From assembly GCA_934338765.1 (NCBI GenBank), contig CAKRHL010000096.1, positions 1 through 7,672 on the forward strand: 7,672 bases of DNA, written 5' to 3'. Under the pieces are notes generated by a model that saw nothing but the letters and a program-made list of their open reading frames with translations, did not search any database and was not told where the DNA came from. Made by a program: the position numbers and the translations under genes. Below are positions 1-5,867 of this stretch, piece after piece (position 1 is the first letter of the stretch; each line of letters opens with the position of its first letter). Source of the stretch: an uncultured Lachnospiraceae bacterium (lineage in GTDB: Bacteria; Bacillota; Clostridia; Lachnospirales; Lachnospiraceae).

Positions 1-44
1 GACTCGCTTAAGTTTGCCTTGTTTAATGTCTGAATATGCTTCAT
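1..44 (-). CDS. Probable SCIFF ranthipeptide precursor, N-terminus only (cut by window edge)
   Basis: Reading leftward from the ATG at 44-42, the visible codons give MKHIQTLNKANLSE before the window ends. A strong SD (GGAGG at 50-54, 5 nt from the ATG) and a sigma-A-like promoter at 91-118 show this is a real gene start. The MKHIxTLN opening is, from memory, typical of SCIFF peptides ('six cysteines in forty-five residues'), small precursors found almost throughout the Clostridia. In that family a partner radical SAM enzyme forms thioether cross-links on the cysteines. None of the cysteines lies within the visible part, so the call rests on the first 7-8 residues only. If correct, the full peptide should be about 45-50 residues, with a radical SAM/SPASM maturase gene probably next to it beyond the left edge. 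The alternative is an unrelated small protein. Confidence 0.55.
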   Translation of the reverse strand, partial: MKHIQTLNKANLSE

Positions 45-90
45 GATATCCTCCATCCTTTCCTGAGTTCTAAACACAATAATTTATTCT

Positions 91-118
91 ATTTTACCAC
101 ATCCCATGAAAAATTCAA
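91..118 (-). promoter_or_regulatory. Sigma-A-like promoter for the gene at 1-44
   Basis: On the minus strand TTGAAT (118-113) is followed after 16 nt by TAAAAT (96-91). The -10 is preceded by TGG, giving an extended -10 (TG-n-TAAAAT). Transcription would start near 84, leaving a leader of about 40 nt ending in the GGAGG ribosome binding site at 50-54. It fits a gene expressed in vegetative cells. It is a sequence match only. Confidence 0.55.
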
Positions 119-327
119 CCATTTGACGAAAATTTTGCAATAAGTATTTTAACGATCCAAATTTTGTGATAGCAAAAGGAAGAAACTGGCAAAATAATTT
201 AAGTGCATTTGCAGATAATAGAAATCAGGATAAGCAAACAACAAAGCCTATCCCGCCGAAATAGATATGAATCTGTATATACAGAATGAAATCAATCGGC
301 AAAACAATTTCAAGGAGGTAGAAAAAA
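119..327. other. Intergenic region upstream of the SASP gene, with a dyad
   Basis: This A/T-rich stretch separates the divergent promoter at 91-118 from the SASP gene. It holds a perfect 14-bp palindrome (272-285, TCTGTATATACAGA). Around it lies an outer inverted pair, GCCGA (255-259) and TCGGC (296-300), with ATGAA copied directly on each side of the palindrome. SASP genes in this group are normally read by forespore sigma-G. I searched by eye for GHATR-N18-CATnHTA and found no convincing match, so the promoter is not placed. The SASP ribosome binding site AAGGAGG is at 312-318, 9 nt before the ATG. No open reading frame is credible here. Confidence 0.4.
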
Positions 328-537
328 ATGACAAACAGTCAGAGTTCAAAAATGGAAGTTCCACAGGCAAAGGAAGCTATGGATAAGTTCAAGATGGAGG
401 TTGCCAGCGAGTTAGGAGTACCACTTAAGAACGGTGGATACAACGGTGACCTGACTTCCGCACAGAACGGTTCTGTCGGTGGCGAGATGGTTCGTCAGAT
501 GATCAAGCGCCAGGAAGAGTCTATGGCAGGTAAATAA
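328..537 (+). CDS. Alpha/beta-type small acid-soluble spore protein (SASP)
   Basis: This 69-residue protein belongs to the alpha/beta SASP family, which coats DNA in the forespore, shifts it toward an A-like form and protects it from UV, heat and peroxide. On germination these proteins are degraded by the GPR protease to supply amino acids. Both conserved family blocks are visible: the segment around residues 22-31 (KMEVASELGV), which contains the expected GPR cleavage point after Glu24, and the C-terminal DNA-binding block around residues 36-59 (GYNGDLTSAQNGSVGGEM and following). The length is typical. The start is fixed by AAGGAGG at 312-318. It is monocistronic and the only plus-strand gene in the window, converging on the DUF6465-like gene, with hairpins at 550-624 between them. 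The family is certain, but which of several paralogues cannot be told. Confidence 0.95.
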   Translation: MTNSQSSKMEVPQAKEAMDKFKMEVASELGVPLKNGGYNGDLTSAQNGSVGGEMVRQMIKRQEESMAGK

Positions 538-549
538 TCACCTGTAACC

Positions 550-564
550 GGGGCACAATGCCCC
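550..564 (+). terminator. Short GC hairpin just after the SASP gene
   Basis: GGGGCA (550-555) pairs perfectly with TGCCCC (559-564) around a 3-nt loop, 12 nt after the SASP stop codon. The sequence that follows (TATAGTTT) is only a poor U-tract. It may act as a weak terminator or as a block to 3' exonuclease on the SASP mRNA, working with the stronger hairpin at 591-624. Confidence 0.5.
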
Positions 565-570
565 TATAGT

Positions 571-590
571 TTCCATGGATGACCATGGAA
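571..590. repeat. 8-bp perfect inverted repeat between convergent genes
   Basis: TTCCATGG (571-578) and CCATGGAA (583-590) form a perfect 8-bp stem with an ATGA loop. It abuts the terminator hairpin at 591-624 without a gap. It sits in a transcript from either direction, but it lacks its own U-tract. Its role is unknown. Confidence 0.6.
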
Positions 591-624
591 AAAGGGCTGA
601 GGTTCCGTGGAATCTCAGCCCTTT
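591..624. terminator. Bidirectional intrinsic terminator between SASP and DUF6465-like genes
   Basis: AAAGGGCTGAG (591-601) and CTCAGCCCTTT (614-624) form a perfect 11-bp stem with a 12-nt loop. Read on the minus strand it lies 19 nt past the stop of the gene at 644-1114, and the stem runs into five T residues, a good intrinsic terminator. Read on the plus strand the T-run is weaker (TTTGTATATTT), but it can still end SASP transcription. Confidence 0.85.
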
Positions 625-643
625 GTATATTTCAAAACAAATC

Positions 644-1114
644 TTACAGCTCGATGAATTTTCCTGCACCTTCTCCATTGATGACATAATATGCTCTGCC
701 TTCCTCGGAGTTGATGTATACCTTCAGATCCTTAATACGTCCGATCTGATGTCCCTCGTTTTTGTATGCCTGCTCGATCAAAGATACAACCTGACCAGCC
801 TCAACCTGCTTCTCATCAAACTCAAAGTATACTTCCTGTACACGAGGCTCAGCCTTCTTTGCTGCCGGCTTTCTTCCACGCTTCTTTGGCTCAGCTTTCT
901 TAACTGCTGTCTTCTTTGGTGCCTCAGCCTTCTTTACAGGAGTTTTCTTCTCTGCTGCCTTTGGTGCTTCGGACTTCTTTGCTGTTGTATCTGCTGCCTT
1001 TGCTGCAGGAGCTGCTGTCTCAGCCTTCTTGGCTGCTACAGATGCAATCGCTGCTGCTGTGTTTGTCTTTGCTACTGTCTCTTTTTTTGCGGTAGTATTT
1101 TTCTGATTTGCCAT
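644..1114 (-). CDS. Lys/Ala-rich histone-H1-like protein with DUF6465-like C-terminal domain
   Basis: This 156-residue protein has two parts. Residues 1-92 are low-complexity and rich in Ala, Lys, Pro and Thr, with recurring KKAE and APKK blocks like bacterial H1-type tails. They end in an AT-hook-like KKRGRKP at 77-83. Residues 94-156 look folded (YFEFDEKQVEAG, then IKDLKVYINSEEGRAYYVING) and resemble, from memory, the C-terminal domain called DUF6465 in Lachnospiraceae. The tail and AT-hook suggest binding to nucleic acid; this is inference and no function is established. The start is the ATG at 1114, because AGGGAG lies 8 nt upstream; an ATG six codons earlier (1132) lacks a good SD and overlaps this one. 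The gene converges on SASP and ends in the terminator at 591-624. Confidence 0.85.
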   Translation of the reverse strand: MANQKNTTAKKETVAKTNTAAAIASVAAKKAETAAPAAKAADTTAKKSEAPKAAEKKTPVKKAEAPKKTAVKKAEPKKRGRKPAAKKAEPRVQEVYFEFDEKQVEAGQVVSLIEQAYKNEGHQIGRIKDLKVYINSEEGRAYYVINGEGAGKFIEL

Positions 1115-1170
1115 AATACTTCTCCCTTTCATAACTAAAGAAAAATAACATTTTGTTCTACTACAAGAAG

Positions 1171-1248
1171 TTTATAGCGTTTTTCGAAAAGTTTCAACCC
1201 TTTTTTCAATTTTTGTTACTATTGTATAATAATTTCAATTTTGTTCAA
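1171..1248 (-). promoter_or_regulatory. Candidate sigma-A promoters for the DUF6465-like gene
   Basis: Two candidates lie in the A/T-rich 171-nt gap between spoVAE and this gene. The better is TTGAAC (1248-1243), 16 nt, TACAAT (1226-1221), giving a leader of about 100 nt. The nearer is TTGAAA (1197-1192), 15 nt, TATAAA (1176-1171), with a short spacer. A 10-bp palindrome (TTTTCGAAAA, 1181-1190) lies in that spacer. The gap also has no GC-rich intrinsic terminator behind spoVAE, so some transcript from the spoVA genes may run through into this gene. Confidence 0.45.
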
Positions 1249-1285
1249 AAAAATTATAAATATTGCCTTGTTTTTCCAGTCTGTT

Positions 1286-1639
1286 TTATTTCATTTTCGG
1301 TTTAAAAATCAGCGAAGCAATATATCCGAAAATTAATGCACCGGAAACTCCAACGGAGCACGCGGTAAATCCTCCCTTAAATAATCCAATAAATCCTTCT
1401 TTATCAATTGCTTCTTTCATACCACGAAATAAAACATTTCCAAAACCAAGCAGCGGAACGGTTGCTCCGGCACCCGCCCATTTTTCAAAAGGCTCGTACC
1501 AGCCAAGCGCACCAAGAATTACTCCGGTACACACCAAAATTACCATAATACGTCCCGGCAGTAATTTTGTATTATCCATCAAAATCTGCACAGCCACACA
1601 GATTAATCCTCCCACGATAAATGCCCATATATAATTCAT
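1286..1639 (-). CDS. spoVAE: Stage V sporulation protein AE (SpoVAE, clostridial AEb type)
   Basis: This 117-residue, very hydrophobic protein belongs to the SpoVA membrane complex, which moves calcium-dipicolinic acid into the forespore during sporulation and out at germination. It acts in the inner forespore membrane. Predicted membrane segments are at about residues 3-21, 31-48, 58-72 and 91-113. The family signature is clear: an N-terminal FIVGGLICVAVQILMD, the YEPFEKWAGAGATVPLLGFG stretch and a basic tail ending KPKMK. The length matches the AEb type. The frame is open upstream to 1732, inside spoVAD, but the ATG at 1639 is chosen because AAGGAG lies 8 nt before it and the protein aligns from MNYIWAF. 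It follows spoVAD by 76 nt and is probably co-transcribed. It is not SpoVAC, which is longer. Confidence 0.93.
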   Translation of the reverse strand: MNYIWAFIVGGLICVAVQILMDNTKLLPGRIMVILVCTGVILGALGWYEPFEKWAGAGATVPLLGFGNVLFRGMKEAIDKEGFIGLFKGGFTACSVGVSGALIFGYIASLIFKPKMK

Positions 1640-1715
1640 TTTTCGTTCTCCTTTTTCATGACAATTATTGAATGATTTTTCCAAAAAATATCCTTCAGAT
1701 TTTATGATCTCTTTT

Positions 1716-2774
1716 CTAATTTTCCTCTGCACTTTCTAAAATAACACCATGAGCAATTCCCGGCACACTTTTTCCTTCATTAAAACTTACCGGTGACAAA
1801 AGAGCTCCTGTGGGAACAAATAACACGCGCTTCCATTCCTGCTTCTGAAGCTTCTGTAAAATATACCCGGTCAGCATAACAGCACTGCATCCGCAGCCGC
1901 TGCCACCAGACTGGACATTTTGATCATCCCTGTAAATTTCGATTCCGCAGTCCATATAACGGGACGCAATATCATAACCCTTTGCCTCCATAATATCCAA
2001 CAGGATCTGCCTGCCGACCTGCCCCAGATCCCCTGTAATGATCCGGTCATAATCCTCTGGTTTTCTCTGAAAATCCTCCAGATTCGCAGCGATCACATCG
2101 GCTGCCGCAGGAGCCATACAGGCACCCATATTCATACTGTCCTTCACTCCATAATCTACAATCTTTCCTGTGGTCACACCACGGACTTGTACGATTTTTT
2201 GGGCATTTGTTTTTCCGGAAAACTTCTTTTTCGTATCATACTGAGAGGACAGTACAACAGCCCCGCTTCCTGTTACAGTCCAGGTTGCCGCTTTGGGTCG
2301 CTGGTTGCCATATCCCAGAGGAAAACGAAACTGCTTTTCCGCACTGGCAAAATGACTGGATGTGAGAGCCACCACCCTGTCCGCAAATCCACCGTCTACC
2401 AGCATGGATCCGATTGCCAGCGATTCTCCCATGGTGGAGCACGCTCCGTACACTCCAAAGATTGGAATATCCAGATTCATCAGTCCAAAAGAGGATGCAA
2501 TCAGCTGCCCTAACAGATCTCCCGCTACGACATAACGGATATCCTTTTTCTCCAGTCCGCATTTTTCTATTGCCATCTCCGCAGCTATCTGTTGAAAACG
2601 CTCCTCTGCCTCCTCCCATGTATCCTGTCCCGCCATAGGGTCCTTGATCACATGATCGAAATATTCTCCATATGGTCCCTGCTCTTCCTTTTCCCCCACA
2701 ACAGACGCCGCCCCTACGATCAGGGGCGGACAGTCAAATTCTACACTTTGTTTTCCGATTTCTTTTTTTGCCAT
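1716..2774 (-). CDS. spoVAD: Stage V sporulation protein AD (SpoVAD), dipicolinic acid binding
   Basis: This 352-residue soluble protein has a thiolase-like fold. SpoVAD binds dipicolinic acid and works with the SpoVA membrane proteins to load it into the forespore. Recognisable parts are the N-terminal PPLIVGAASVVGEKE (residues 16-30), the DTWEEAEERF segment (51-60), GVYGACSTMGESLA (107-120) with Cys112 at the position of the thiolase nucleophile, the TVTGSGAVV strand (166-174), and the Gly/Cys-rich SGGSGCGCSA (289-298). The length is slightly above the usual value of about 340. The start at 2774 has an excellent SD (AAGGAGG at 2787-2781). It precedes spoVAE, but spoVAC, normally immediately upstream, is absent; a beta-propeller gene lies there instead. 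Related thiolase enzymes are excluded by the close match to SpoVAD and by the neighbouring spoVAE. Confidence 0.96.
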   Translation of the reverse strand: MAKKEIGKQSVEFDCPPLIVGAASVVGEKEEQGPYGEYFDHVIKDPMAGQDTWEEAEERFQQIAAEMAIEKCGLEKKDIRYVVAGDLLGQLIASSFGLMNLDIPIFGVYGACSTMGESLAIGSMLVDGGFADRVVALTSSHFASAEKQFRFPLGYGNQRPKAATWTVTGSGAVVLSSQYDTKKKFSGKTNAQKIVQVRGVTTGKIVDYGVKDSMNMGACMAPAAADVIAANLEDFQRKPEDYDRIITGDLGQVGRQILLDIMEAKGYDIASRYMDCGIEIYRDDQNVQSGGSGCGCSAVMLTGYILQKLQKQEWKRVLFVPTGALLSPVSFNEGKSVPGIAHGVILESAEEN

Positions 2775-2788
2775 CCGGCACCTCCTTT

Positions 2789-2809
2789 CCTGTACAAAAA
2801 ATGCACAGG
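2789..2809 (-). promoter_or_regulatory. Leader hairpin next to the spoVAD ribosome binding site
   Basis: On the minus strand CCTGTGCA (2809-2802) pairs with TGTACAGG (2796-2789), 8 bp including one G-U, around a five-T loop. The stem ends one base before the SD (2787-2781). It has no following T-run, so it is not a terminator. It could stabilise the mRNA or affect ribosome access; neither is shown. Confidence 0.5.
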
Positions 2810-2820
2810 TCTTTTATGCC

Positions 2821-2850
2821 TATTTTTTCCAATGAAGATGGCAATTATAC
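2821..2850 (-). promoter_or_regulatory. Possible sigma-G-type promoter for spoVAD-spoVAE
   Basis: GTATA (2850-2846) fits the sigma-G -35 consensus GHATR. After exactly 18 nt comes AAAAATA (2827-2821), matching five of seven positions of CATnHTA. The implied start would leave about 40 nt of leader containing the hairpin at 2789-2809. A better -10 match, CATAAAA (2818-2812), has no matching -35. A TATAAT at 2849-2844 lacks a sigma-A -35. The family is normally sigma-G controlled, which is why the match is reported despite its weakness. Confidence 0.3.
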
Positions 2851-2907
2851 CTGATCAGAGCAGAAAAACTACCGGTAATAAATTTTTTCAAGGTCTTAAA
2901 AACCATT

Positions 2908-4815
2908 CTAAGAATATGGGATAATCTCCATATCCTCCCGCCGGGAAGTTTCCTCCGGAATCACATAAAACCACGTTCCGATCCGCATCCCGATAAATTT
3001 CTGATTTATATATCCCCGGTATTCTTTTTTAACAGGATATTCTCCTATTGGCTGCAGCTTTCCGGTTCTGTCATAATGATATAATACATAATAATTTTGC
3101 ACACTGTTCTTTCCTGTCCTGTCATCACTTTCTCCATAATCTGTCCCGCCAAAGCCTGCTATATTATTTTCTTCATCCACAAAAATTTTCCGATAATCCT
3201 CCAGTACATTGTTATATTGTATATGATCTATTTCTTTTTCATCATAAATGCTCAGTTTGTTATTGTCCGAAATATCGTACAGTGAAATTCTGGCTTTTCC
3301 GTTCTCTGCCTCCCCGATCCCCAAAAGCAGATCATCCTTCACCGGATGAAGATAACCGGAAAATCCGGGCATTTCGATCTTATCCATCACCTTTAAATTT
3401 TTCGGATCAGAAAAATCAATGCTAAAAAGAGGATCCTGCTGCTGATAAGTCACCACATATCCCATCTGATCCAAAAAACGAACTGCCTTAATATCTTCAT
3501 CTTTGGCGATATTTTTCTGCTTCGATAAAAGCCGGAAATTCTGATCAAAGGCATAAGCACACACCTCTGTGCTTCCAATAACTGTGCCAATAATGTCCGG
3601 ATCATCCTCATATTGATAATGAAGGATCTGCGTGATCACATACAGCTTATCCTCCCGCTCCTGGATTCCAAAGCTGCTGGTGATCGTTCCCTGCATAGTT
3701 TCGGTTTTATCTCCGATCAGACGCCCCTGATACAACTGCAGTTTTACAATACGGGTCTGATCATATTTTTCTTTTTTATCCGTATCCGCATAAAGTGTCG
3801 TCGAAAGATATAAATTACTTTCTGTCATATACACATCCAGATACCTTCCGATGACCGCCTTCACATCCTGTCGTTGTATATCTCCGGATAATTTCCATGA
3901 GCTCACCATTGTATAGGCATTTCCATCCGAATCCGGCGGCAGAATAATGTTCTGCGTTCCCAAAAGCTCCCCGTCCAGCCCCGGAATATAACGATCTTTG
4001 TTCTCTTCTTTCATGGCAGTTACCGGAACCTTTGCCTGCTGTGTGACCAGATATAAAATGCCATTATATTCCCGCAGTGTATTATAGTTTCCGTTTTGTA
4101 TCGTATGTCTGATTTCCTTCGGATGCTCCATATCAGAAATATCATAAAAATATGCCGCAGTTTTTATGTCCCATTCAAGGCTGCCCTGAATCTCCTCCAC
4201 AACTGTCAGAATATTTCCGCTGACATAAAGCTCTGCATTATATTCCTCCCAAATCGGTGAACTGTAAAGCTTGTATCTCTTTCCCTCCCGGTCTTTAGGA
4301 AGTGGGACAAGGATGCTCTGCACCTCCTGCGTCTTCTTTCCATCCGGCTGAAATATATGAACCGTATACTGCTTTTTCTTACTGGATAATGTATAGATCC
4401 ATCGGCCATCCGTCACGGCATAATCTGCTTCTCCGATCCCCTTCTCCCGTTGATTCATCGGAGTATATGTTTCCACCGATCTTCCTACCCGAACAGCAGA
4501 ACCATTCACTCCTCCCGTCGACATCGAAGACTTCATAAGAGCCGACAGGTTCCCCCCGTCCTCCAACATATAGCGGTCCTGTTTCTCCAGCAATCCCGAA
4601 AAATACTGGTATATCTCATGGTAGCTTGAAACACATGTGATATCGGTTGTGTATTCCCCGCTCCTTTTTCCCAAAAAAATGCTGCAAAGCCAGACTGCCA
4701 ACGCCAGCCAGATCAAGGCTGCCAACACCAGAACCGTTTTTCTCCAACGACATTTGCGAAACGTCACTTCTTTCATCCGCAGACCGATCATTTTTTCTGT
4801 TTCTGTCATTTTCAT
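2908..4815 (-). CDS. Membrane-anchored beta-propeller domain protein
   Basis: With the start used here the protein has 635 residues. A cytoplasmic basic stretch (KEVTFRKCRWRK, about residues 15-26) leads into one membrane segment (about 27-48). The rest, some 585 residues, lies outside the membrane. The segment GIGEADYAVTDGRWIYTL (126-143) matches the hallmark of the family annotated as secreted proteins with a C-terminal beta-propeller distantly related to WD-40 (GVDEADIVKTDGKYIY-like). Repeated strand patterns with aromatic and Gly/Asp turns continue to the end. Function is unknown, and no catalytic motif was seen. The start is uncertain: GGAG lies 6 nt before the ATG at 4815, while the longer form from 4893 (661 residues) has only a weak, distant AAAGGG. 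It lies between the phosphatase gene and spoVAD on the same strand; a 92-nt gap separates it from a sporulation gene with which it need not be linked. Confidence 0.85.
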   Translation of the reverse strand: MKMTETEKMIGLRMKEVTFRKCRWRKTVLVLAALIWLALAVWLCSIFLGKRSGEYTTDITCVSSYHEIYQYFSGLLEKQDRYMLEDGGNLSALMKSSMSTGGVNGSAVRVGRSVETYTPMNQREKGIGEADYAVTDGRWIYTLSSKKKQYTVHIFQPDGKKTQEVQSILVPLPKDREGKRYKLYSSPIWEEYNAELYVSGNILTVVEEIQGSLEWDIKTAAYFYDISDMEHPKEIRHTIQNGNYNTLREYNGILYLVTQQAKVPVTAMKEENKDRYIPGLDGELLGTQNIILPPDSDGNAYTMVSSWKLSGDIQRQDVKAVIGRYLDVYMTESNLYLSTTLYADTDKKEKYDQTRIVKLQLYQGRLIGDKTETMQGTITSSFGIQEREDKLYVITQILHYQYEDDPDIIGTVIGSTEVCAYAFDQNFRLLSKQKNIAKDEDIKAVRFLDQMGYVVTYQQQDPLFSIDFSDPKNLKVMDKIEMPGFSGYLHPVKDDLLLGIGEAENGKARISLYDISDNNKLSIYDEKEIDHIQYNNVLEDYRKIFVDEENNIAGFGGTDYGESDDRTGKNSVQNYYVLYHYDRTGKLQPIGEYPVKKEYRGYINQKFIGMRIGTWFYVIPEETSRREDMEIIPYS

Positions 4816-4977
4816 AGGCCACTCCATTTCCGCCGCCCCTGCCGGGATGTAGAACCATCTCTGCATCCCTTTCCCCGGCGGCACGTTTCCCATCTTTTAT
4901 CGTTTCCCTTTTGGAATTCCTATTAAACTGTGTCCCCAGAAACAAAAATGTTGCATCGAATGAAAAGTTTTTGTGAA

Positions 4978-5721
4978 TCAGTCGTGTCGTTCGTCGGGGT
5001 TATTGTAGCATTCGCAGAAACGGGCAGCGAATGCCGGTTCTTCATTTGCTACATACAAATGAGAGATATCACCAAAGGACGCCATTCGAAAGGCAGCGGT
5101 TCCCCGGCGGCGTTCTTCGGTGTAAAGAGTCGTAACCGAGGTCGGCGCCGCACAGAAGCCGTGCCACAGCACCATCGGCGAGATACCCAGCAGATGACTT
5201 AGCAGAACACACTCCAGGCCAAAATGGCAAAACAGAACAATGGTATCATTATTAGCATTGACCGCACGGTAAATCTGTCCCTGACGCTGATATCCGTGGC
5301 GGGCTAACAACTTATCAAGTTCCTCTGTGACCCAGTCATATTCTGCCCGGACATCCCCGTGCTCTGTTTTTCCTTTTTTTAGCAGCGGATGATCACTCCA
5401 GGTTTCCTTATCATAAAATGACGTGACGTTTGTCCAGTCTGCCGGAAGCCAGTCCCACACAATGGTCCTGCCAGCCGCATCCGGCCGGTCGATCTGCGCA
5501 TCAAACTCCCGCATCCATTTCATTTCCTCCGCCTCTCTCCCGAGACGTTTTAATGTAAAAGATGCTGTATCCTTTGCTCTGCCTAATGGCGATACATAAA
5601 ACTCCTTCACATCCAGCTTACAGAGACGGTCTGACAGCAGTTCCGCCTCTTTCCATCCTTTCGGGGTCAGTGAATCAATGCTGTAGTCGGGATCTCCATG
5701 GCGCACGATCATTAATCTCAT
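4978..5721 (-). CDS. Histidine phosphatase family protein (phosphoglycerate-mutase-like)
   Basis: This 247-residue cytosolic protein has the core of the histidine phosphatase superfamily. The RHG motif is at residues 7-9, with His8 the expected phospho-acceptor. The phosphate-binding SPLGRAKDTA is at 44-53, the likely acid Glu72 lies in REFD, and the second histidine is His166 in LFCHFGLE. All key residues are present, so it should be active. Residues about 74-130 form a long, Trp- and charge-rich insert between the halves (WDWLPADW, then FYDKETWSDH), which in this superfamily usually sets substrate choice. The substrate cannot be named. The start at 5721 has an AGGTGG SD 10 nt upstream. Two TATAAT boxes precede it, and the strong transketolase terminator insulates it from the genes upstream. 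It could share a transcript with the beta-propeller gene downstream. Confidence 0.9.
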   Translation of the reverse strand: MRLMIVRHGDPDYSIDSLTPKGWKEAELLSDRLCKLDVKEFYVSPLGRAKDTASFTLKRLGREAEEMKWMREFDAQIDRPDAAGRTIVWDWLPADWTNVTSFYDKETWSDHPLLKKGKTEHGDVRAEYDWVTEELDKLLARHGYQRQGQIYRAVNANNDTIVLFCHFGLECVLLSHLLGISPMVLWHGFCAAPTSVTTLYTEERRRGTAAFRMASFGDISHLYVANEEPAFAARFCECYNNPDERHD

Positions 5722-5778
5722 AAATAAAAACCACCTTTCTGATATTTTTCATTTCCTCAAACTCCGGACATAAGAAAT

Positions 5779-5800
5779 ATTATAAGCATACTGCATTATA
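5779..5800 (-). promoter_or_regulatory. Two candidate -10 boxes before the histidine phosphatase gene
   Basis: On the minus strand two perfect TATAAT boxes occur at 5800-5795 and 5784-5779, 16 nt apart, in the 218-nt gap behind the transketolase terminator. The first has only a partial -35 (TTGCGT, 17 nt upstream). The second has no good -35. A promoter is expected here because the upstream operon ends in a strong terminator, but which box is used cannot be decided. Confidence 0.4.
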
Positions 5801-5824
5801 CAAAATCTTTCTTGATCACGCAAA

Positions 5825-5862
5825 AAACAGGGTCTGTACGATTATTGGTACAAACCCCGTTT
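5825..5862 (-). terminator. Strong intrinsic terminator of the transketolase operon
   Basis: On the minus strand a 15-bp stem forms between 5862-5848 (AAACGGGGTTTGTAC) and 5839-5825 (GTACAGACCCTGTTT). It contains two G-U pairs and has an 8-nt loop. The T-run of the descending arm continues to 5822, giving six Ts in a row. This is a textbook intrinsic terminator, about 80 nt after the stop at 5940. Confidence 0.9.
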
Positions 5863-5867
5863 CTATC

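Noticed and set aside
575..1138. Plus-strand open frame rich in Cys and Leu
   Set aside because: It is the exact antisense of the Lys/Ala-rich gene: AAG/GCA repeats read backward as Leu/Cys. It has no SD and overlaps a well-supported gene.
1640..1732. N-terminal extension of SpoVAE overlapping the end of spoVAD
   Set aside because: The extra 31 residues are charged and not SpoVAE-like, and a strong AAGGAG lies just before the ATG at 1639.
1920..2619. Open frames on both strands inside spoVAD
   Set aside because: Shadows of the spoVAD frame; their products look like random compositions and have no ribosome binding sites.
4616..4945. Minus-strand frame of 109 residues overlapping the start of the beta-propeller gene, considered as an anti-sigma remnant
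   Set aside because: Its sequence is low-complexity Arg/Asp/Gly-rich with no recognisable domain, and it overlaps the membrane segment of the better-supported frame.
4941..4977. A/T-only inverted repeat (ACAAAAA and TTTTTGT) after the histidine phosphatase gene as a terminator
   Set aside because: The seven-pair stem has a single G-C pair and a loop of about 19 nt, too weak to call a terminator.
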